A stretch of 64,000 bases of DNA. It comes from Spelaeicoccus albus (lineage in GTDB: Bacteria; Actinomycetota; Actinomycetes; Actinomycetales; Brevibacteriaceae). Shown here in pieces: positions 15,982 to 25,742 of the stretch (position 1 is its first letter; every line of letters starts with the position of its first letter). The DNA lies in the NCBI RefSeq assembly GCF_013409065.1, contig NZ_JACBZP010000001.1, forward strand, positions 3,965,872 to 4,029,871. Reading direction: 5' to 3'. The position numbers and the translations under genes are program-made. The notes under the pieces were generated by a model, which saw only the letters and a program-made list of their open reading frames with translations, ran no database searches and was not told the DNA's origin.

Positions 15982-17178
15982 TCAATCGAAGTACGGATCG
16001 AGACCGTTCAACGGAAATACCGCGTTCCTGGTGCCCATGATGGCGCGGTCCGTCGCATCGGCAGGGTCGAACCCCACCTGCCATGAGCGCCACCACAAGT
16101 CGGCGCCGTCCCCCATGGTCGCCGGCGCCGTCCTGCCCACACGCGCCTGTACAAAGGCCCGCCAGGTTTCGGGCGTCGGCTCGGCAACTCCGATCGGTCG
16201 GCCCAGGGCGATGGCAAGCAGATGCGCCCACGCTCTCGGGACGACGTCCACCAGCTCGTATCCGCCCCCGCCGACTGCCAACCACCGTCCGCCGGCGTAT
16301 CTGTCCGCGAGCCCCTCGATCATCAGGGCGGCTTCCCGGCCGGCGTCCACGCTCAACTGGAGGTGTGTGAGCGGGTCGCGGCTGTGACCGTCGCAGCCGT
16401 GCTGGCTGACGATGACCTGCGGCTGAAAGGCCCGGATCAGCGGCGGCACGCACGCATCGAACGCACGCAACCACCCGGCGTCCGTCGTCCGCGGCGGCAA
16501 GGCGATGTTGACCGTCTGGCCTTCGGCCCCGTCGCCGCCGACATCGGTGGCGAACCCGGTGCCGGGAAAGAGCATCCGGCCGGTTTCGTGCAGCGAGATG
16601 GTCAGCACGCCGGGGTCGTTCCAGAACACCGCCTCGGTGCCGTCCCCGTGATGCGCGTCGATGTCGATGTACGCGATCCGGGTAAACCCTTCGGCTTGCA
16701 GCCGGCGGATCCCGGCGGCCGCGTCGTTGTAGACGCAGAACCCGCTTGCCGCCGACGACTTGGCATGGTGCATGCCGCCGCAGAAGTTGACGGCGCGATC
16801 CGTCGCGCCCGACGCGATTGCCGACGCCGCATCGACGGTTCCCGACACGATCCGGGCCGACGCGTCGTGCATCTCGTCGAAGTACGGCACGTCGTCGGTT
16901 CCCAATCCGTACCGCCGCAACTGCGCTGCATCGCGCGTTCCCGGCGCCGACGCGGCGCGCACTGCATCGATGTACTCGCGCGAATGCACCGTCAAAAGCG
17001 TTTCGTCGTTCGCCACGCCGGCCGTATGCAGATCCGCGGCCGGATCGTCGAAGAGCCCGAATTCCCGGCACAGGCTCGCAGTGAACTCCAACCGCAGCGG
17101 ATGCATGGGATGAGCCGGTCCGAAATTGTATTTCGTAAAGACGTCATCCCATACGACGTAGACGGGTCGAGATGTCAT
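15982..17178 (-). CDS. acuC: AcuC-like histone deacetylase family protein
   Basis: A 398-residue zinc amidohydrolase of the class I/II HDAC superfamily. In bacteria AcuC removes acetyl groups, for example from acetyl-CoA synthetase. Motifs include FGPAHPMHPLRLE, the catalytic FCGGMHHAKSS, zinc-binding YIDIDAHHGDGTEAVF, and VSQHGCDGH, GGGGYEL near the end. The ATG at 17178 is 7 bases after a TAGGGT element, so the transcript may be leaderless. It is divergent from the potassium uptake genes. Confidence 0.88.
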   Translation of the reverse strand: MTSRPVYVVWDDVFTKYNFGPAHPMHPLRLEFTASLCREFGLFDDPAADLHTAGVANDETLLTVHSREYIDAVRAASAPGTRDAAQLRRYGLGTDDVPYFDEMHDASARIVSGTVDAASAIASGATDRAVNFCGGMHHAKSSAASGFCVYNDAAAGIRRLQAEGFTRIAYIDIDAHHGDGTEAVFWNDPGVLTISLHETGRMLFPGTGFATDVGGDGAEGQTVNIALPPRTTDAGWLRAFDACVPPLIRAFQPQVIVSQHGCDGHSRDPLTHLQLSVDAGREAALMIEGLADRYAGGRWLAVGGGGYELVDVVPRAWAHLLAIALGRPIGVAEPTPETWRAFVQARVGRTAPATMGDGADLWWRSWQVGFDPADATDRAIMGTRNAVFPLNGLDPYFD

Positions 17179-17185
17179 GCACATC

Positions 17186-17191
17186 ACCCTA
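17186..17191 (-). promoter_or_regulatory. -10 element for a leaderless acuC transcript
   Basis: TAGGGT on the minus strand ends 7 bases before the ATG at 17178. AGGGTG could also act as a weak ribosome binding site, so the leaderless reading is less certain here. Confidence 0.35.
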
Positions 17192-17281
17192 ACCGGCTTG
17201 GTGCGTGAAAACCGTGCCGGCCTGAGCTTAGACTCTTGTAGGCACGGCACCAGCCGGGCCGCGGCGATCGGAGGGAGGGCG

Positions 17282-18700
17282 ATGGCTCGCGCACGCAATC
17301 ACGGGTACACCGGCCGGCTTCCCGGCCGGCGCCGGCGTTCCATCGGCTTGGCCTGGGTACGCGACGTCGTCGACGACCTGGCGAAGTCCTCCCCCGCCCG
17401 CCTCGCGCTCATCACTTTCACCTTCGTCAACGTCGTCTTCATCGCCTTGCTGACCTTGCCGATCTCCACCCGGTCGGGCCATTCCCCGCGGTTTTCCTAT
17501 GCGGTCTTCGACGCCATCTCGGCCGTCTGCGTCACCGGGCTGAGCCCCGTCGAGCTTGTGGACTACTGGTCCACCTTCGGCCAAGTCGTCATCATCGTCG
17601 GCGTGCAGGTCGGCGGACTGGGCATCTTGACGCTGGCGTCCATCATGGGCCTGGCCGTTTCCCGTCGACTCGGCCTGAAACAACGACTTGTGGCGGCGCA
17701 AGAGACGAAGGCGCTGCGGCTCGGCGAGGTCGGCACGCTGCTGCGCGGCGTCATCGTGACATCGCTCCTCAGCGAGGTCGTGCTTGCCGCGTTCCTCACG
17801 CCGCGCTTCATGGTCCGCGGCGAGGACGCCGGTCAGGCCGTCTGGCACGGCGTCTTCTACTCCATCTCGGCGTTCAACAATGCCGGATTCAACATCCACG
17901 AAGGCGGGCTCGCCACGTTCGGCGGGGACCCGTGGATCCTCATCCCGCTGATGCTCGGCGTGTTCGTGGGCGCCCTCGGGTTCCCCGTCATCCTGACCGT
18001 CGCGCTGCACTGGCGCACTCCGAGTCGCTGGGATCTGCACGCGAAGATGACGCTGACGACGTCCGTGATTCTCGTCGTCCTCGGCACCATCCTGATCGGC
18101 GGATTCGAGCTCAACAATCCAAAGACGCTCGGGAGCATGAGCGGCGGCCAGGACGTGCTCGACACGGTATTCGCCGCCGTCATGCCGCGTTCGGGCGGGT
18201 TTGCCACGATTGACGTCGGCAGCATGCACCAGTCGACGCATCTGGTGCTGGACATGCTCATGTTCATCGGCGGCGGTTCGGCCTCCACAGCCGGCGGCAT
18301 CAAGGTCACAACCCTGGCCGTGCTGTTTCTGGCGGCGTATGCCGAAGCACGCGGCAACGAGCACGTCGAAGCTTTCGGACGCCGCATCCCGCCGGGGTCG
18401 CTGCGATTGGCCGTGGCAGTCACCCTGGCCGGCGCCACTATCGTCGCGTCGGCGTCCATGGCAATCGTCGCCATGTCGAGCTTGAGCCTGGACGACGTGC
18501 TGCTCGACGTGATCTCCGCCTTCGCCACGTGCGGGCTGTCGTCCGGCGTGACTACCCAGCTGGACGCTCCTGGGCAATACGTGCTTGCTGCGGTTATGTT
18601 TGTGGGACGCACCGGCACCATCACCCTGGCCGCCGCGCTTGCCTTGCGCGAACGCCGGCGCCTGTACACGTATCCGGAAGAGAGGCCGATAGTTGGCTGA
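17282..18700 (+). CDS. ktrB: TrkH/KtrB-family potassium uptake membrane subunit
   Basis: A 472-residue ion-conducting subunit. Four selectivity-filter loops with the conserved glycine are visible: SAVCVTGLSPV, SAFNNAGFNIH, MPRSGGFATID and SAFATCGLSSGV, each between membrane helices. The length is nearer KtrB than TrkH. The start at 17282 (MARARNHG) has GGAGGGAGG upstream; the basic N-terminus is cytoplasmic. Its 3' end overlaps the RCK subunit gene by 8 bases, so the pair is co-translated. Confidence 0.92.
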   Translation: MARARNHGYTGRLPGRRRRSIGLAWVRDVVDDLAKSSPARLALITFTFVNVVFIALLTLPISTRSGHSPRFSYAVFDAISAVCVTGLSPVELVDYWSTFGQVVIIVGVQVGGLGILTLASIMGLAVSRRLGLKQRLVAAQETKALRLGEVGTLLRGVIVTSLLSEVVLAAFLTPRFMVRGEDAGQAVWHGVFYSISAFNNAGFNIHEGGLATFGGDPWILIPLMLGVFVGALGFPVILTVALHWRTPSRWDLHAKMTLTTSVILVVLGTILIGGFELNNPKTLGSMSGGQDVLDTVFAAVMPRSGGFATIDVGSMHQSTHLVLDMLMFIGGGSASTAGGIKVTTLAVLFLAAYAEARGNEHVEAFGRRIPPGSLRLAVAVTLAGATIVASASMAIVAMSSLSLDDVLLDVISAFATCGLSSGVTTQLDAPGQYVLAAVMFVGRTGTITLAAALALRERRRLYTYPEERPIVG

Positions 18701-19364
18701 ACGATCAGCACCGCACGCACCGGTTCTCGTTGTCGGACTCGGCAGGTTCGGCGCCGCGACCGCCAACCGGCTGACGCAGCTGGGCCGCGAAGTGCTTGCC
18801 GTCGAGCGCGATCCGCAGCTGGCTCAGGAGTGGTCCGGCCAGCTCACCCACGTGGTGGAGGCGGATTCGACGAACATCGAAGCGCTGCGCCATATCGGCG
18901 CCGGCGATTTCTCCATCGCGGTGGTCGGCATCGGCACGTCGATCGAGGCAAGCGTGCTCACGACGGCCAATCTGGTCGACTTGGGGATCGGCCAGATCTG
19001 GGCCAAGGCGATCAGCCCGTCGCACGGCAAGATCCTCGGACGTATCGGCGCGCATCACGTGCTGTATCCGGAAACGGACGCCGGAGACCGCGTGGCCCAC
19101 CTGGTGTCCAGCCGGATGCTCGATTACATCGAATTCGACGAGGGGTACTTCGGCATCGTCAAAATGCGCCCGCCCAAGGAGATCCAGGGGTTCACGCTCG
19201 GCGAGTCGTCGGTGCGCCGCAAATACGGCGTGACGGTCGTGGGCGTGAAGTCGCCCGGTCAGGACTTCACGTACGCGCAGCCGGACACCCGGGTGAACAA
19301 GCAGGACACCATCATCGTGGCCGGGCAGACCGACTTGCTCAATCGGTTCGCCTCCCGTCCGTAA
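18693..19364 (+). CDS. ktrA: TrkA/KtrA-family potassium uptake regulatory subunit
   Basis: A 223-residue cytoplasmic gating protein with an RCK_N Rossmann domain (VLVVGLGRFGAATANRL, acidic residue in VLAVERDPQ) and an RCK_C domain from about residue 145. It binds nucleotides and opens the KtrB channel. It starts with TTG at 18693, inside the end of ktrB, preceded by GAGAGG; no ATG is available. A single RCK unit is the Ktr arrangement rather than the duplicated TrkA. Confidence 0.92.
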   Translation: MAERSAPHAPVLVVGLGRFGAATANRLTQLGREVLAVERDPQLAQEWSGQLTHVVEADSTNIEALRHIGAGDFSIAVVGIGTSIEASVLTTANLVDLGIGQIWAKAISPSHGKILGRIGAHHVLYPETDAGDRVAHLVSSRMLDYIEFDEGYFGIVKMRPPKEIQGFTLGESSVRRKYGVTVVGVKSPGQDFTYAQPDTRVNKQDTIIVAGQTDLLNRFASRP

Positions 19365-19366
19365 CC

Positions 19367-19422
19367 CCATTCGCCACCACTCGCGGCGGGCCGGGAGCCA
19401 TTCGCCACCACTCGCGGCGGGC
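19367..19422. repeat. Two copies of a 25-bp direct repeat
   Basis: The same 25 bases, beginning CCATTCGCCACCACTCGC and ending GGCGGGC, occur at 19367-19391 and 19398-19422, with six bases between. They fill the gap between the converging ktrA and proC genes. Each copy can form a small CGCC/GGCG hairpin, so they may terminate transcription. Confidence 0.85.
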
Positions 19423-19434
19423 GGAACAGTGCGG

Positions 19435-20265
19435 CTAGGGCCGGGACATTTCACGCGAACGGTCGACAGCCGCCGCCGTCGCATCGGCAATCATTCCGGC
19501 AAGCGGGCCGAAGTGCTTCAACGCGGCCTCGGTAGTACCTCCCGGGCTCGTCACGTTGCTGCGCAGGGTCGCCGGGTCCGTTCCGGATTCAACCATCAGC
19601 GCCCCGGCGCCGGCGGCCGTGCGGACGGCGAGCGTCCCGGCGTCCTCGGCGCTCAGTCCGAGCGCCTTCCCGGCCTCGATGAGAGCCTCGGTGAACGCGA
19701 AATAGTAGGCCGGGCCGGAGCCGCAGATCGCGCCGACGGCATCCATCTGCGCCTCGTCCACCGTCAGCACGTCCCCGACGGAACGCAAAATTGCACGTGC
19801 CGCCTCGAGATCGTCGTCCGAGGCGGAGCCACCGGCAGCCACGCCGGCCATTCCGCGTCCGATCAGCGACGGCGTATTCGGCATGGCCCGGACGACGGCG
19901 GCGCCCGGGGCGGCCTGCACTATTGCGTCAATGGTGATTCCGGCGGCCACGCTGACGACGAGCGTGCCGGACGACGCCAGCGCCGGGGCGATCCGGCCGA
20001 CCAGTTCAACGATCCGGTACGGCTTCACGCCCAGCACCACGACATCGGCCCATTCGGCCGCGTCGAGGTTCGCCCGTTCGTTGGATTCGCCGGATACCGC
20101 CACTATCGAGTGGTCCGCGGCAAGTTTCTCGGCGCTGGCACGCGAGGAGGTCGTGGCGCGTATCGATGCGGCCGGGTATCCCGATGCCAGCAGGCCGGAC
20201 AGGATCGCCCCGCCCATCGACCCGGCACCGAGAAATGCGATATTGCCCTGATCAGCGGCTGCCAT
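19435..20265 (-). CDS. proC: Pyrroline-5-carboxylate reductase
   Basis: A 276-residue NAD(P)H-dependent enzyme that makes proline from pyrroline-5-carboxylate in the cytoplasm. The Rossmann motif is IAFLGAGSMGGAIL. VVLGVKPY, VRAMPNTPSLIGRG, CGSGPAYYFAFTEAL and the C-terminal signature with VTSPGGTTEAAL all match. The length is normal. Its start overlaps the end of the TIM-barrel gene by 14 bases. Confidence 0.95.
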   Translation of the reverse strand: MAAADQGNIAFLGAGSMGGAILSGLLASGYPAASIRATTSSRASAEKLAADHSIVAVSGESNERANLDAAEWADVVVLGVKPYRIVELVGRIAPALASSGTLVVSVAAGITIDAIVQAAPGAAVVRAMPNTPSLIGRGMAGVAAGGSASDDDLEAARAILRSVGDVLTVDEAQMDAVGAICGSGPAYYFAFTEALIEAGKALGLSAEDAGTLAVRTAAGAGALMVESGTDPATLRSNVTSPGGTTEAALKHFGPLAGMIADATAAAVDRSREMSRP

Positions 20266-21220
20266 TGTCCTGCGTCCTTTCGCCGGCCCGTTCGTGTCCC
20301 ATGTGTTCGCGTGCGAACTTCAGGCTGTGCGCCAGCAGTTCGTCCCGCTCGACGAGCGATTTGGTCTTGCGGGTGTTGACCTCGACGACCACCGATCCGT
20401 GCCAGCCGCGTTCGGCCAAAAGCTCGAGCGCGTGCCCCACCGGCTGAGCGCCGTAGCCGGGCGCCAAATGCTCGTCCTTGAGCGACCCGGATCCGTCAGC
20501 CAAGTGAATGTGGCGTAATCGACTGCCCAGCGATTCGATCATGTGCAGCACATCCGATCCCGCCGTCGCCGCGTGGGAGAAGTCCAGCGTGACGTCGTCG
20601 TAGTCCTGCCCCACGGGGTCCCAGCCGGGCAGGTACACCATGACTTCGCGCAGACCGGTTCGCCACGGGAACATGTTCTCGACTGCAATGTGGACGCCGG
20701 TGTCGGCGGCTATCGATCGGACGCCGGACACGAAGTTCTCGGCATAGTCGGATTGCCAACGGAACGGCGGATGGACGACGACGGTGTCGGCGCCGACCTC
20801 GGCGGCCAGCTCGGCCGACCGCGCGACCTTTGTCCAGGCGTCCTTGCCCCAGACGCGCTGCATGACCAAGAGGGTCGGGGCATGGATCGACAGGACCGGC
20901 AGCCCGTAGTGATGGCTGAGTTCGTTGATGGCGGCCGCGTTTTGGCTGATGGCGTTCATCGACACCATGATCTCCACGCCGTCATACCCCAGATGCGAGG
21001 CAACCGTGAAGCACTCGGGAACCGACAGCGGGTAGACGGACGACGACGCCAGGCCGACGGGAATGCGTCGTGCCGGCCGGCTGATGTCCGGTACGCGGCG
21101 GGTCTCGTCCCGTTCCCGGTACCGGGTGCCGTTCACCTTTGCCCGGTTCCGGGTCGTCAGCTTCAATTTCCCACTGCGACGGGTATCGTCGGTTCCTCTG
21201 CTCAATGGATCGCGGCTCAC
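20252..21220 (-). CDS. Sugar phosphate isomerase/epimerase (xylose-isomerase-like TIM barrel)
   Basis: A 322-residue protein of the AP endonuclease 2/xylose isomerase-like barrel family: GLASSSVYPLSVPECF, YDGVEIMVS, LSIHAPT, VVHPPFRWQ, VAVENMFPW-type, LDFSHAA, HIHLADGSG and VVVEVNTR give the repeated metal-site strands. The substrate is unknown. The GTG at 21220 gives a poorly conserved basic N-terminus of about 50 residues, so the real start may be further in. Coupling to proC is common in actinobacteria. Confidence 0.8.
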   Translation of the reverse strand: MSRDPLSRGTDDTRRSGKLKLTTRNRAKVNGTRYRERDETRRVPDISRPARRIPVGLASSSVYPLSVPECFTVASHLGYDGVEIMVSMNAISQNAAAINELSHHYGLPVLSIHAPTLLVMQRVWGKDAWTKVARSAELAAEVGADTVVVHPPFRWQSDYAENFVSGVRSIAADTGVHIAVENMFPWRTGLREVMVYLPGWDPVGQDYDDVTLDFSHAATAGSDVLHMIESLGSRLRHIHLADGSGSLKDEHLAPGYGAQPVGHALELLAERGWHGSVVVEVNTRKTKSLVERDELLAHSLKFAREHMGHERAGERTQDNGSR

Positions 21221-21260
21221 GGAGTCAGGTTATTCCGCGCCGGCGGGTTTGGGCCAATAT

Positions 21261-22007
21261 TCACGTCGGCCACTCGTTCGATCCGGACGGAAACCGCGGA
21301 CGACGCTTCTCCGCGAACGCCCGCCGTCCTTCGTCGAGCTCGTCCCGAGCCGCGTCCTTGAGATCGCGTGTCGCGGCAGGGTCGGCGCCCAGCATGACAT
21401 GTTTGATGAACCGGATCGACAGTTGCGAGCGCGCCACCAGGTCGCCGGCGAGCTCGGCGGCACGGAGCGCCGCGTCCTCGGCCACTTCGTCGATCAGTCC
21501 CATGCGTGCCGCCGCCGGCGCGTCGACGTGCGCGCCGGTGAACAACAGGTACTTCGCCGCACCGGGTCCGATCAGGCCGGCGAGTCTGTCGATGGGCCCT
21601 TTCGGGTAGAGCACCCCCAGCCGGCTTGCCGTGATACCGAATTTCGCGCTGTCGTCGGCGATCCGGATATCACAAGCCGCGGCGATCTCGGTGCCGCCGC
21701 CAATGCACGCGCCGCGCACGGCAGCGATCGTCGGCTTCGGAAATCTAGCCACGGCGTCCTCGGCGGCGGTATTGATGAACCAGAATTTCTCGAGGTCCCC
21801 CGGCAGGTCGTGGATATCGGAGCCGGCCGAGAAGTGGCCGCCGCTGCCGGTGACGATGAGGACGTCGGTCAGCGGGTCTTCGGCGATCTCGGCCAGGACT
21901 GCGGGCAGCCCCTCCCACATCGCCGTCGTGAGCGCATTGCGCTTCTCCGGACGGTCGATGGTGAGAGTTGCCACCCGCTCGCGGCGCGTGACGATGAATC
22001 CCTCCAC
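21261..22007 (-). CDS. Enoyl-CoA hydratase/isomerase family protein
   Basis: A 248-residue crotonase-fold protein. The oxyanion-hole segments are RNALTTAMW and GGHFSAGSDIHDL at the first site, and AAVRGACIGGGTEIAAACD at the second. One usual catalytic glutamate position appears changed, so hydratase activity is not assured. It starts with GTG one base after the prpC stop and so belongs to the propionate operon, where it might act on an acyl-CoA intermediate. Confidence 0.85.
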   Translation of the reverse strand: MEGFIVTRRERVATLTIDRPEKRNALTTAMWEGLPAVLAEIAEDPLTDVLIVTGSGGHFSAGSDIHDLPGDLEKFWFINTAAEDAVARFPKPTIAAVRGACIGGGTEIAAACDIRIADDSAKFGITASRLGVLYPKGPIDRLAGLIGPGAAKYLLFTGAHVDAPAAARMGLIDEVAEDAALRAAELAGDLVARSQLSIRFIKHVMLGADPAATRDLKDAARDELDEGRRAFAEKRRPRFPSGSNEWPT

Positions 22008-22008
22008 G

Positions 22009-23130
22009 TCAGCGCTCGGCCGGGACCTCGCGCTGGGCCGCGCCGTCGTATGCGCTCAGCGGACGGATCAGGGCGTTCGAGGCCTGCTGTTCCATGATGT
22101 GCGCCGTCCAGCCGGTGATCCGCGACATCACGAAGATCGGAGTGAACGCCTGGGTGTCGAAGCCCATCAGATGGTAGGCCGGGCCGGACGGATAGTCGAG
22201 ATTCGGGTAGATGCCCTTGCGGGAGACGAAGTCCTCTTCGAACGTGTTGTACAGGGCCAAGAGGTCGTCGGCCTTTTTGATGGCGGCCATGTCCTCGAAC
22301 GCCTTGCGCATGGTGGGAACGCGCGAATCGCCGTGCTTGTAGACGCGGTGACCAAAGCCCATGATCTTCTTCTTCTCGGCAAGCGCATCGTCAAGCCAAG
22401 CCCCGACGTTGTCGGCGGTTCCGACCTCTTCGAGCGCTGCCATCACCGCTTCGTTGGCACCGCCGTGCAGCGGGCCCTTGAGTGCTCCGACGGCCGCCGT
22501 CACGGCGCTGTAGAGGTCGGACAATGTCGACGTGACGACGCGAGCGGTGAACGTCGAGGCGTTGAAGGAGTGCTCGGCGTACAAGATCATCGAAACGTCG
22601 AAGCAGCGAACCACCTCTTTTTCGGGCACTTCGCCGAACGTCATGTGGAAGAAGTTCGCGCTGAACCCGAGCGAGGGATCGGGCGCGATCGGATCGAGGC
22701 CGTGCCGGCGGCGGTGATCGATTGCCACGAGCGTGGGGATCTGCGCAAACAGTCGTTCGGCCTTCTTCTGGTTCGCTTCCGGTCCCGCGGCCTCTCCGTC
22801 CGGGTCGACGGCGCCGATATACGAGATCGCCGTGCGCAGCACCTGCATGGGGTGCGAATCGGTCGGCAGGCCGAGGATCAGATCGACGATCTTCGGGTCT
22901 ACTTGACGGTCGGCGCGCTCCCGCTCGGTGAATTCCTTCAGCTGATCGGCCGTCGGCAACTCCCCGTTCCAGATCAGATAGGCAACCTCTTCAAAGGAGC
23001 AGTTCGCGGCAAGTTCCTGCACGGGGTAGCCGCGATACGTCAGCGAATTGGTCTCTTGGACGACCTTGGATATGGCCGTGGTGTCGACGACGACTCCGGC
23101 GAGACCTTTGTGAATTTCGGTGTCTTCCAT
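22009..23130 (-). CDS. prpC: 2-methylcitrate synthase
   Basis: A 373-residue citrate synthase-fold enzyme that joins propionyl-CoA to oxaloacetate. GLAGVVVDTTAISKV and LTYRGYPVQELA are typical of methylcitrate synthases. The catalytic histidines are in LYAEHSFNAST and LHGGANEAV, and MGFGHRVYK and RPLSAYDG follow. I chose the ATG at 23130 because AAGGAAG lies 8 bases upstream. It follows prpB by 19 bases and is coupled to the enoyl-CoA hydratase-like gene. Confidence 0.94.
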   Translation of the reverse strand: MEDTEIHKGLAGVVVDTTAISKVVQETNSLTYRGYPVQELAANCSFEEVAYLIWNGELPTADQLKEFTERERADRQVDPKIVDLILGLPTDSHPMQVLRTAISYIGAVDPDGEAAGPEANQKKAERLFAQIPTLVAIDHRRRHGLDPIAPDPSLGFSANFFHMTFGEVPEKEVVRCFDVSMILYAEHSFNASTFTARVVTSTLSDLYSAVTAAVGALKGPLHGGANEAVMAALEEVGTADNVGAWLDDALAEKKKIMGFGHRVYKHGDSRVPTMRKAFEDMAAIKKADDLLALYNTFEEDFVSRKGIYPNLDYPSGPAYHLMGFDTQAFTPIFVMSRITGWTAHIMEQQASNALIRPLSAYDGAAQREVPAER

Positions 23131-23149
23131 CGGTGTGACTTCCTTAAAC

Positions 23150-24043
23150 CTAAACGGTGAAGTTGAATACGTTCTCGTCAAAGGCGTTGTACGACTCGTA
23201 GTCGAGCACTTCGTACAGTCTGGCTCTCGTCTGCATCCTATCGACAACGCCGGACTGCGTTCCGTCGGCCATGATGGTGCGCAAGCCGTCCTCGATGGCG
23301 CCCATGGCCAGCCGGAGGGTCGTGACCGGATAGATGACCATCTTGACGCCGGCGTCGGCAAGCTGATCGGCGGTAAAGAGCTCGCTCTTGCCGAATTCGG
23401 TCATATTGGCCAGGATCGGCACATCGAGCGCCTTGGCGAACGTCTCGAATTCGCTTAAGTCCCGCATCGCTTCCGGGAAGATCAGATCGGCACCGGCATC
23501 GGCGTACGCCTTGGCCCTGTCGATCGCGGCGTCCAGACCTTCGCCGGCCCGGGCGTCGGTGCGCGCCGAGATCACGAAGTTCGGGTCGCGCCGGGCGCCC
23601 GCCGCAGCGGTGATCCGCTTGGTCATTTCGCTTGTCGCAACCACCTCTTTACCGTCCAAGTGACCGCAACGCTTGGGATTCACCTGGTCCTCGAGGTGGC
23701 AGGCCGCGAGTCCGGCGTCCTCAAGCGATTGAATAGTGCGCGCCACGTTCATGGGTTCGCCGAATCCCGTGTCGGCGTCGATGAACGCCGGAAGGTTCGT
23801 CATCCCCGCGATCGTCCTACCATGCTCGGTGACCTCGCTGAGCGTCGTCAGGCCGATGTCCGGCAAGCCCTGGGCGGCCGAGAACGCCCCGCCCGAGATG
23901 TAGACGCCTTCGAACCCGATCTGCTCGATGAGCTGGGCGTTCAACGGGTTGATGGCGCCGGGGAACCGCAGGATGGCGTCGCCGGCAAGCTCCTCGCGTA
24001 GCCGGAGTCGGCGATCGGCCGCCGATGTGTGTGCTCCAAGCAT
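23150..24043 (-). CDS. prpB: Methylisocitrate lyase
   Basis: A 297-residue PEP mutase/isocitrate lyase superfamily enzyme that splits 2-methylisocitrate into pyruvate and succinate. FPGAINPLNAQLIEQIGFEGVYISGG, the metal-site DADTGFGEP, HLEDQVNPKRCGHLDGKEV (catalytic Cys in KRCGH) and ISARTDA are diagnostic. The start at 24043 has AAAGGAA upstream and overlaps the prpD stop by one base. Confidence 0.95.
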   Translation of the reverse strand: MLGAHTSAADRRLRLREELAGDAILRFPGAINPLNAQLIEQIGFEGVYISGGAFSAAQGLPDIGLTTLSEVTEHGRTIAGMTNLPAFIDADTGFGEPMNVARTIQSLEDAGLAACHLEDQVNPKRCGHLDGKEVVATSEMTKRITAAAGARRDPNFVISARTDARAGEGLDAAIDRAKAYADAGADLIFPEAMRDLSEFETFAKALDVPILANMTEFGKSELFTADQLADAGVKMVIYPVTTLRLAMGAIEDGLRTIMADGTQSGVVDRMQTRARLYEVLDYESYNAFDENVFNFTV

Positions 24044-25539
24044 CAGAAGATTCCTTTCGAGGTGATGGCCGGCGCCGAGGCGAGCGACCAGCTCAGCCGT
24101 GCCACGTCGTCCGGCCCGAGCTGCGCAAGGTTCTCGGCAAGCCCGAGGAACCGGTCCTGCTCGTCGCCCGTCAGCACGCCGTCGGCCAACGTGCGGAATT
24201 TCGCAATGTACTGCTCGCGGGCGAACGGCCGGGCACCGAGCGGGTGCGCGTCGGCCACCGCGAGCTCGTCGCTGATCACGGTGCCGTCGTCCAGTTCGAC
24301 GTCGACCCGGCCGCCGAACGCTATCTCGTTCGGGTCCGTGCTGTGGTACCGCTTCGTCCATTCCGGGTCTTCGGTCGTCGAGATCTTGTGCCACAATTCG
24401 ACTGTCTCCGGGCGACGTGCGCGTTCCGGCGCGTAGGAGCGCTCGTGATGCCAGCCGCCGTCCTCGAGCGCAACGGCGAAGATGTACATGATCGAGTGGT
24501 CGAGGGTCTCGCGGCTGGCATTCGGATCCATCTTTTGCGGATCGCCCGAGCCGGTGCCGATCACGTAATGCGTGTGGTGCGACGTCGCGATGGTGATCTT
24601 CTTGACCTTGGACAGGTCGCCGATCTTCGGACCCATTTTGCGGGCCAGGTCGATCAGGGCTTGGGACTGGTACTCGGCCGAGTGCTCCTTGGTGTAGGTC
24701 TCGAGGATGCCGTGCTTGGCTTCGCCGGGTGCCGGCAGCGGAACCGTGTAGCGGGCGTCCGGGCCGGAGAGGATCCACGCGATGAACCCGTCCTCGCCTT
24801 CATAGATCGGGGACGGCGCTCCCTCACCGCGCATCGCCCGGTCGACGGCTTCCACTGCCATCTTGCCGGCGAACGCCGGAGCGTGCGCCTTCCAGCTCGA
24901 AATCTCGCCCTTGCGGGACTGGCGAGTGGCGGTCGTGACGTGCAGGGCCTGCTGGATCGCCTGGTAAACGGTTTCGGTGTCGAGGCCCAGCAGCGTGCCG
25001 ATGCCGGCCGCGGCCGACGGGCCGAGATGCGCCACATGGTCGATCTTGTGCTCATGCAGGCAAATGCCCTTGGTCAATGCCACCTGGATCTCGTATCCGG
25101 TCGCGATGCCGCGGATCAGGTCGGCCCCGGCCATCGACTTGTGCTGTGCAACGGCGAGGATCGGCGGAATGTTGTCGCCCGGATGCGAATACTCGGCAGC
25201 CAGGAACGTGTCGTGGAAATCCAGTTCGCGCACTGCGACGCCGTTGGCCCATGCCGCCCATTCGGGAGAGACGCTCCTGCTCTCCGGCATGCCGAAGACG
25301 CGCGCCCCGGGCTCCAGCACGTGCGGAAGCGCTTGTTCACGGGCATGGGCGACCGGCCTGCGGGAAATCGACGCGGCCGCGACCGCGGCGTTGTCGATGA
25401 TCCGGTTGACCACCATGTCGGAGACGTCGGCTTGGACGGCGACCGGGTCGGTGGCCACCTCGGCGATCTTCCAGGCAAGTTGCTTTTCGCGGGGAAGCTC
25501 CTCGCTGCTGCGATATGTGCGTACCTCGTGCTCGACCAT
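24043..25539 (-). CDS. prpD: 2-methylcitrate dehydratase PrpD
   Basis: A 498-residue MmgE/PrpD-family dehydratase acting between PrpC and PrpB in the methylcitrate cycle. [60 protein letters not shown] and [17 protein letters not shown] match the family. It is the first gene of the operon, with GAGGAC before the ATG. No dedicated activator gene (GntR, XRE or Fis type) is beside it. Confidence 0.94.
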   Translation of the reverse strand: MVEHEVRTYRSSEELPREKQLAWKIAEVATDPVAVQADVSDMVVNRIIDNAAVAAASISRRPVAHAREQALPHVLEPGARVFGMPESRSVSPEWAAWANGVAVRELDFHDTFLAAEYSHPGDNIPPILAVAQHKSMAGADLIRGIATGYEIQVALTKGICLHEHKIDHVAHLGPSAAAGIGTLLGLDTETVYQAIQQALHVTTATRQSRKGEISSWKAHAPAFAGKMAVEAVDRAMRGEGAPSPIYEGEDGFIAWILSGPDARYTVPLPAPGEAKHGILETYTKEHSAEYQSQALIDLARKMGPKIGDLSKVKKITIATSHHTHYVIGTGSGDPQKMDPNASRETLDHSIMYIFAVALEDGGWHHERSYAPERARRPETVELWHKISTTEDPEWTKRYHSTDPNEIAFGGRVDVELDDGTVISDELAVADAHPLGARPFAREQYIAKFRTLADGVLTGDEQDRFLGLAENLAQLGPDDVARLSWSLASAPAITSKGIF

Positions 25540-25598
25540 CTGTCCTCGTATCCCCTTCGACTTGCCGGACCGTCCGGAGTCCTTTCCGGACCCATTTT

Positions 25599-25616
25599 TA
25601 CCTTGTCATCAAGATA
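25599..25616. promoter_or_regulatory. Candidate operator upstream of the prp operon
   Basis: TACCTTGTCATCAAGATA is an almost perfect 18-bp palindrome; the core CTTG-TCAT-CAAG is exact. It lies about 60 bases before prpD and resembles MarR-type operators of the TATCTTGA/TCAAGATA kind. Which regulator binds, and whether it controls prpD, the divergent reductase gene or both, is not shown. Confidence 0.45.
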
Positions 25617-25742
25617 CTTAATGGCAAGCAAAATAGCCAGGATCGGCCATCCGTGGACGTCATTCTGTCACCGATGCCCCACCTCGGATACCCCTGGCCG
25701 ATAGACTGTCGGTCCGCCCACATCGAGCCGGGGCGCCGGCCC

